From Polynucleobacter meluiroseus (lineage in GTDB: Bacteria; Pseudomonadota; Gammaproteobacteria; Burkholderiales; Burkholderiaceae): a stretch of DNA of 64,000 nt. Positions 62,300 through 64,000 of the stretch are shown piece by piece. The stretch covers positions 1 to 64,000 of the forward strand of contig CAMCUP010000007.1 in the NCBI GenBank assembly GCA_945878885.1, given 5' to 3'. A program made the position numbers and the translations under genes. Numbering within the stretch: the stretch's first letter is position 1; every line of letters starts with the position of its first letter. A model generated the notes under the pieces. That model saw only the letters and a list, made by a program, of their open reading frames with translations, made no database searches and had not been told where the DNA came from.

Positions 62300-63538
62300 A
62301 TGTTAACTGCTCAAGAGGCCTTAGATCATTTACTACCGCATGCTCAAGCAGTTGACGAAGTTGAGCGAGTGGCAACTCAGGCAGCCTTAGGGCGCGTGTT
62401 AGCAGAAGACTTGGCGAGTCTAGTGGATGTACCTCCCCTTGATAACAGCTCGATGGACGGATACGCAATTCGTTGTGCGGATTTAAGTGCAGCAGATATG
62501 ACTCTACAAGTTGGCCAACGTATCCCTGCGGGTTCAGTAGGACAAGCTTTACAAGCCAGGCAGGCAGCACGTATTTTTACTGGCGCACCAATTCCTGCGG
62601 GCGCCGACGCCATTGTGATGCAAGAAGACACTAGTTTGCTTGCAAGTGAAAATGCTGGTCCAGCCGATCGTGTGCTCATTAATCATTTGCCCAGTTCGGG
62701 GCAATGGATTCGTCGCCGTGGGGAAGACCTCATGGCAGGTAAAGTTGCTTTGACAGCCGGAACTTTCTTGCGTCCTCAAGAATTAGGTGTGGCAGCATCT
62801 GCTGGACTTACTCATTTAATGGTGAAGCGTCGAGTGCGCGTGGCTGCATTTTTTACTGGCGATGAACTTGCTTTACCTGGAGAACCTTTAAAGCCTGGTG
62901 GAATTTATAACTCGAATCGTGATACTTTATTAGCCTGCTTAAGATCCTTAGGATGTGCTCCTACTGATTTAGGTATTGTGCCCGATCGCTTAGATACAAC
63001 ACGGGCAGCTTTACGGGCAGCCAGCGCGAATCATGACCTCATCATTACCTCGGGTGGAGTATCGGTTGGCGAAGAAGATCATATCAAGCCGGCAGTCAAT
63101 GCCGAAGGGCGCTTAGACCTTTGGCAAATAGCGATTAAACCGGGTAAACCTTTAGCCTTTGGTGCCGTGCGTAAAGGAACTGATGCTGCTAGTGGCGAAA
63201 CTTGGTTTATGGGCTTGCCTGGTAATCCCGTATCGAGCTTCCTTACATTTTTATTATTTGTACGACCCTTCATTTTGCTCTTACAAGGGCGCAACGATAT
63301 AAACCCGCACAGGTATTTTATGCGAGCCGATTTTGATTGGCTGCGCGCCGATCGCCGCAATGAATTTTTACGGGTCAAAGTCAACCCAGCAGGCGGCTTA
63401 GATTTATTTTCAAATCAGAGTTCAGGCGTCTTAACAAGTGCTTCTTGGGGTGATGGTCTAGTCGACTGCCCGCCAAATCAGCCAATTCAACGCGGTGCAA
63501 TGGTAGCTTATATCCCGTTTAGTGAGTTGCTTAGCTAG
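62300..63538 (+). CDS. moeA: Molybdopterin molybdenumtransferase MoeA (copy 2)
   Basis: The second MoeA of the window, 412 residues. It has VDVPPLDNSSMDGYA near 42-56, TSGGVSVGEEDHIKPAV near 248-264 and MGLPGNPVSSF near 298-308. Compared with copy 1 the N-terminal helix is similar but overall identity looks low. It begins six bases after thrC and precedes moaD and moaE, so it belongs to the Moco group at the window end. Confidence 0.95.
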   Translation: MLTAQEALDHLLPHAQAVDEVERVATQAALGRVLAEDLASLVDVPPLDNSSMDGYAIRCADLSAADMTLQVGQRIPAGSVGQALQARQAARIFTGAPIPAGADAIVMQEDTSLLASENAGPADRVLINHLPSSGQWIRRRGEDLMAGKVALTAGTFLRPQELGVAASAGLTHLMVKRRVRVAAFFTGDELALPGEPLKPGGIYNSNRDTLLACLRSLGCAPTDLGIVPDRLDTTRAALRAASANHDLIITSGGVSVGEEDHIKPAVNAEGRLDLWQIAIKPGKPLAFGAVRKGTDAASGETWFMGLPGNPVSSFLTFLLFVRPFILLLQGRNDINPHRYFMRADFDWLRADRRNEFLRVKVNPAGGLDLFSNQSSGVLTSASWGDGLVDCPPNQPIQRGAMVAYIPFSELLS

Positions 63539-63617
63539 GAATACTGAAGTTGAGCCAGACTTTGCTGAGTAAGATATTTATGCTCACTAAATCCATAAAA
63601 TCGTTTAGGATGGCACG

Positions 63618-63875
63618 ATGAAACTACAGTTACGCTTTTTTGCTTCCCTACGCGAGGGCCTTGGTTTAAGCGAGGAATTGGTTAGCGTGCCGGCATCAGT
63701 GGGCACAACTGCAGAGTTACGGACTTGGCTAATGCAGCGCGGTGAAGTTTGGGCCCAACTACTCAGCCCTGAACGGTCATTACGCTGCGCAGTCAATCAA
63801 CACATTGCCGCAGAAAATGTAGCTTTAAGCGACGGCGATGAAGTCGCCTTTTTTCCACCTGTAACGGGCGGTTAA
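63618..63875 (+). CDS. moaD: Molybdopterin synthase sulfur carrier subunit
   Basis: MoaD is a ubiquitin-like protein whose C-terminal thiocarboxylated glycine gives sulfur to molybdopterin. The 85 residues begin MKLQLRFFASLREGLGLSEE and end with FFPPVTGG, including the essential Gly-Gly. It lies 79 bases after moeA and one base before moaE. Confidence 0.95.
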   Translation: MKLQLRFFASLREGLGLSEELVSVPASVGTTAELRTWLMQRGEVWAQLLSPERSLRCAVNQHIAAENVALSDGDEVAFFPPVTGG

Positions 63876-63876
63876 T

Positions 63877-64000
63877 ATGACAGTTCGCATTCAAATAGCC
63901 GATTTTGATCTAAGTGCTGAAATTGCTGCACTGCGCTCGGGTGATTTAGAGGTTGGCGCAATTGTTTCCTTTGTCGGCACTGTGCGCGATATGAATGATG
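63877..64000 (+). CDS. moaE: Molybdopterin synthase catalytic subunit (5' part)
   Basis: MoaE pairs with MoaD to make molybdopterin. Only 41 codons are inside the window. The visible start MTVRIQIADFDLSAEIAALR and the GAIVSFVGTVRD motif identify it. The gene is cut by the window end, not by mutation. Confidence 0.9.
   Translation, partial: MTVRIQIADFDLSAEIAALRSGDLEVGAIVSFVGTVRDMND

Noticed and set aside
1..64000. CRISPR arrays, transposons, prophage genes, toxin-antitoxin or defence systems
   Set aside because: No spaced direct repeats, transposase, integrase or defence-type domains were recognised. Gene content is core-like throughout.

Overview
The window is a dense, core-genome stretch of a betaproteobacterium. 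Gene order and protein signatures point to Burkholderiaceae, most probably Polynucleobacter or a close relative. The evidence is EF-P of the arginine-rhamnosylation type with EarP next to it, PriB in the rpsF-priB-rpsR-rplI-dnaB cluster, the fabF-mucD-lepA-lepB-rnc-era-recO-pdxJ-acpS-nagZ block, split ArnA proteins, moderate AT richness and very short intergenic gaps. Genus assignment is inference from gene order; no database search was possible.

Layout. 1-2.2 kb: ribosome and tRNA maturation operon rpsP-rimM-trmD-rplS. 2.2-12.6 kb: short housekeeping units (Nudix CoA hydrolase, CbiB-like protein, rsgA, M48 protease, orn, mog, pmbA/tldE, thyA-folA, a TrxR-like ferredoxin reductase beside a 7Fe ferredoxin, a 2-hydroxyacid dehydrogenase). 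12.7-16.2 kb: molybdenum cofactor operon moaA-mobA-moeA plus a small membrane protein. 16.3-19.3 kb: rne with a long structured leader. 19.3-24.1 kb: rluC, a HAD phosphatase, sppA, an RsmI-like methylase, maf, yceD. 24.2-29.8 kb: rpmF and fatty acid synthesis (plsX-fabH-fabD-fabG-acpP-fabF). 29.8-38.9 kb: mucD, lepA, lepB, rnc, era, recO, pdxJ, acpS, nagZ. 38.9-44.7 kb: efp/earP, uvrC, pgsA, tRNA-Gly and tRNA-Cys, a lipoprotein, lexA. 45.1-48.1 kb: the rpsF primosome/ribosome operon. 48.1-58.1 kb, minus strand: an L-Ara4N lipid A modification operon (arnT-B-C, split arnA, arnD) followed by bcp, phoH and an NlpC/P60 lipoprotein. 58.2-64 kb: alaA-hom-thrC and a second Moco group, moeA-moaD-moaE, cut by the window end.

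I see no insertion sequence, prophage, CRISPR array, rRNA gene or obvious foreign island, and no clearly novel multi-gene system. The most interesting signals are regulatory. (1) The phoH gene has a leader of about 155 nt with a promoter, a compact folded domain and an intrinsic terminator ending about 17 nt before the start codon, which looks like a riboswitch or attenuator. (2) The rne leader of about 400 nt encodes two tiny overlapping ORFs, the first behind a strong Shine-Dalgarno sequence. (3) At least seven genes carry a -10-like hexamer exactly six bases before the start codon and have no Shine-Dalgarno sequence, suggesting widespread leaderless transcription. These include lexA, where the SOS box covers the -10. 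(4) Translation genes share a promoter type with an extended -10 and GC-rich discriminator. (5) An S6:S18-type binding hairpin precedes rpsF. (6) The sigma-E module usually found between fabF and mucD in relatives is absent.

Several computed starts were corrected from homology and ribosome binding sites: rne, rplI, efp, plsX, acpP, mucD, mog and the NlpC lipoprotein. The short rpmF gene was added.
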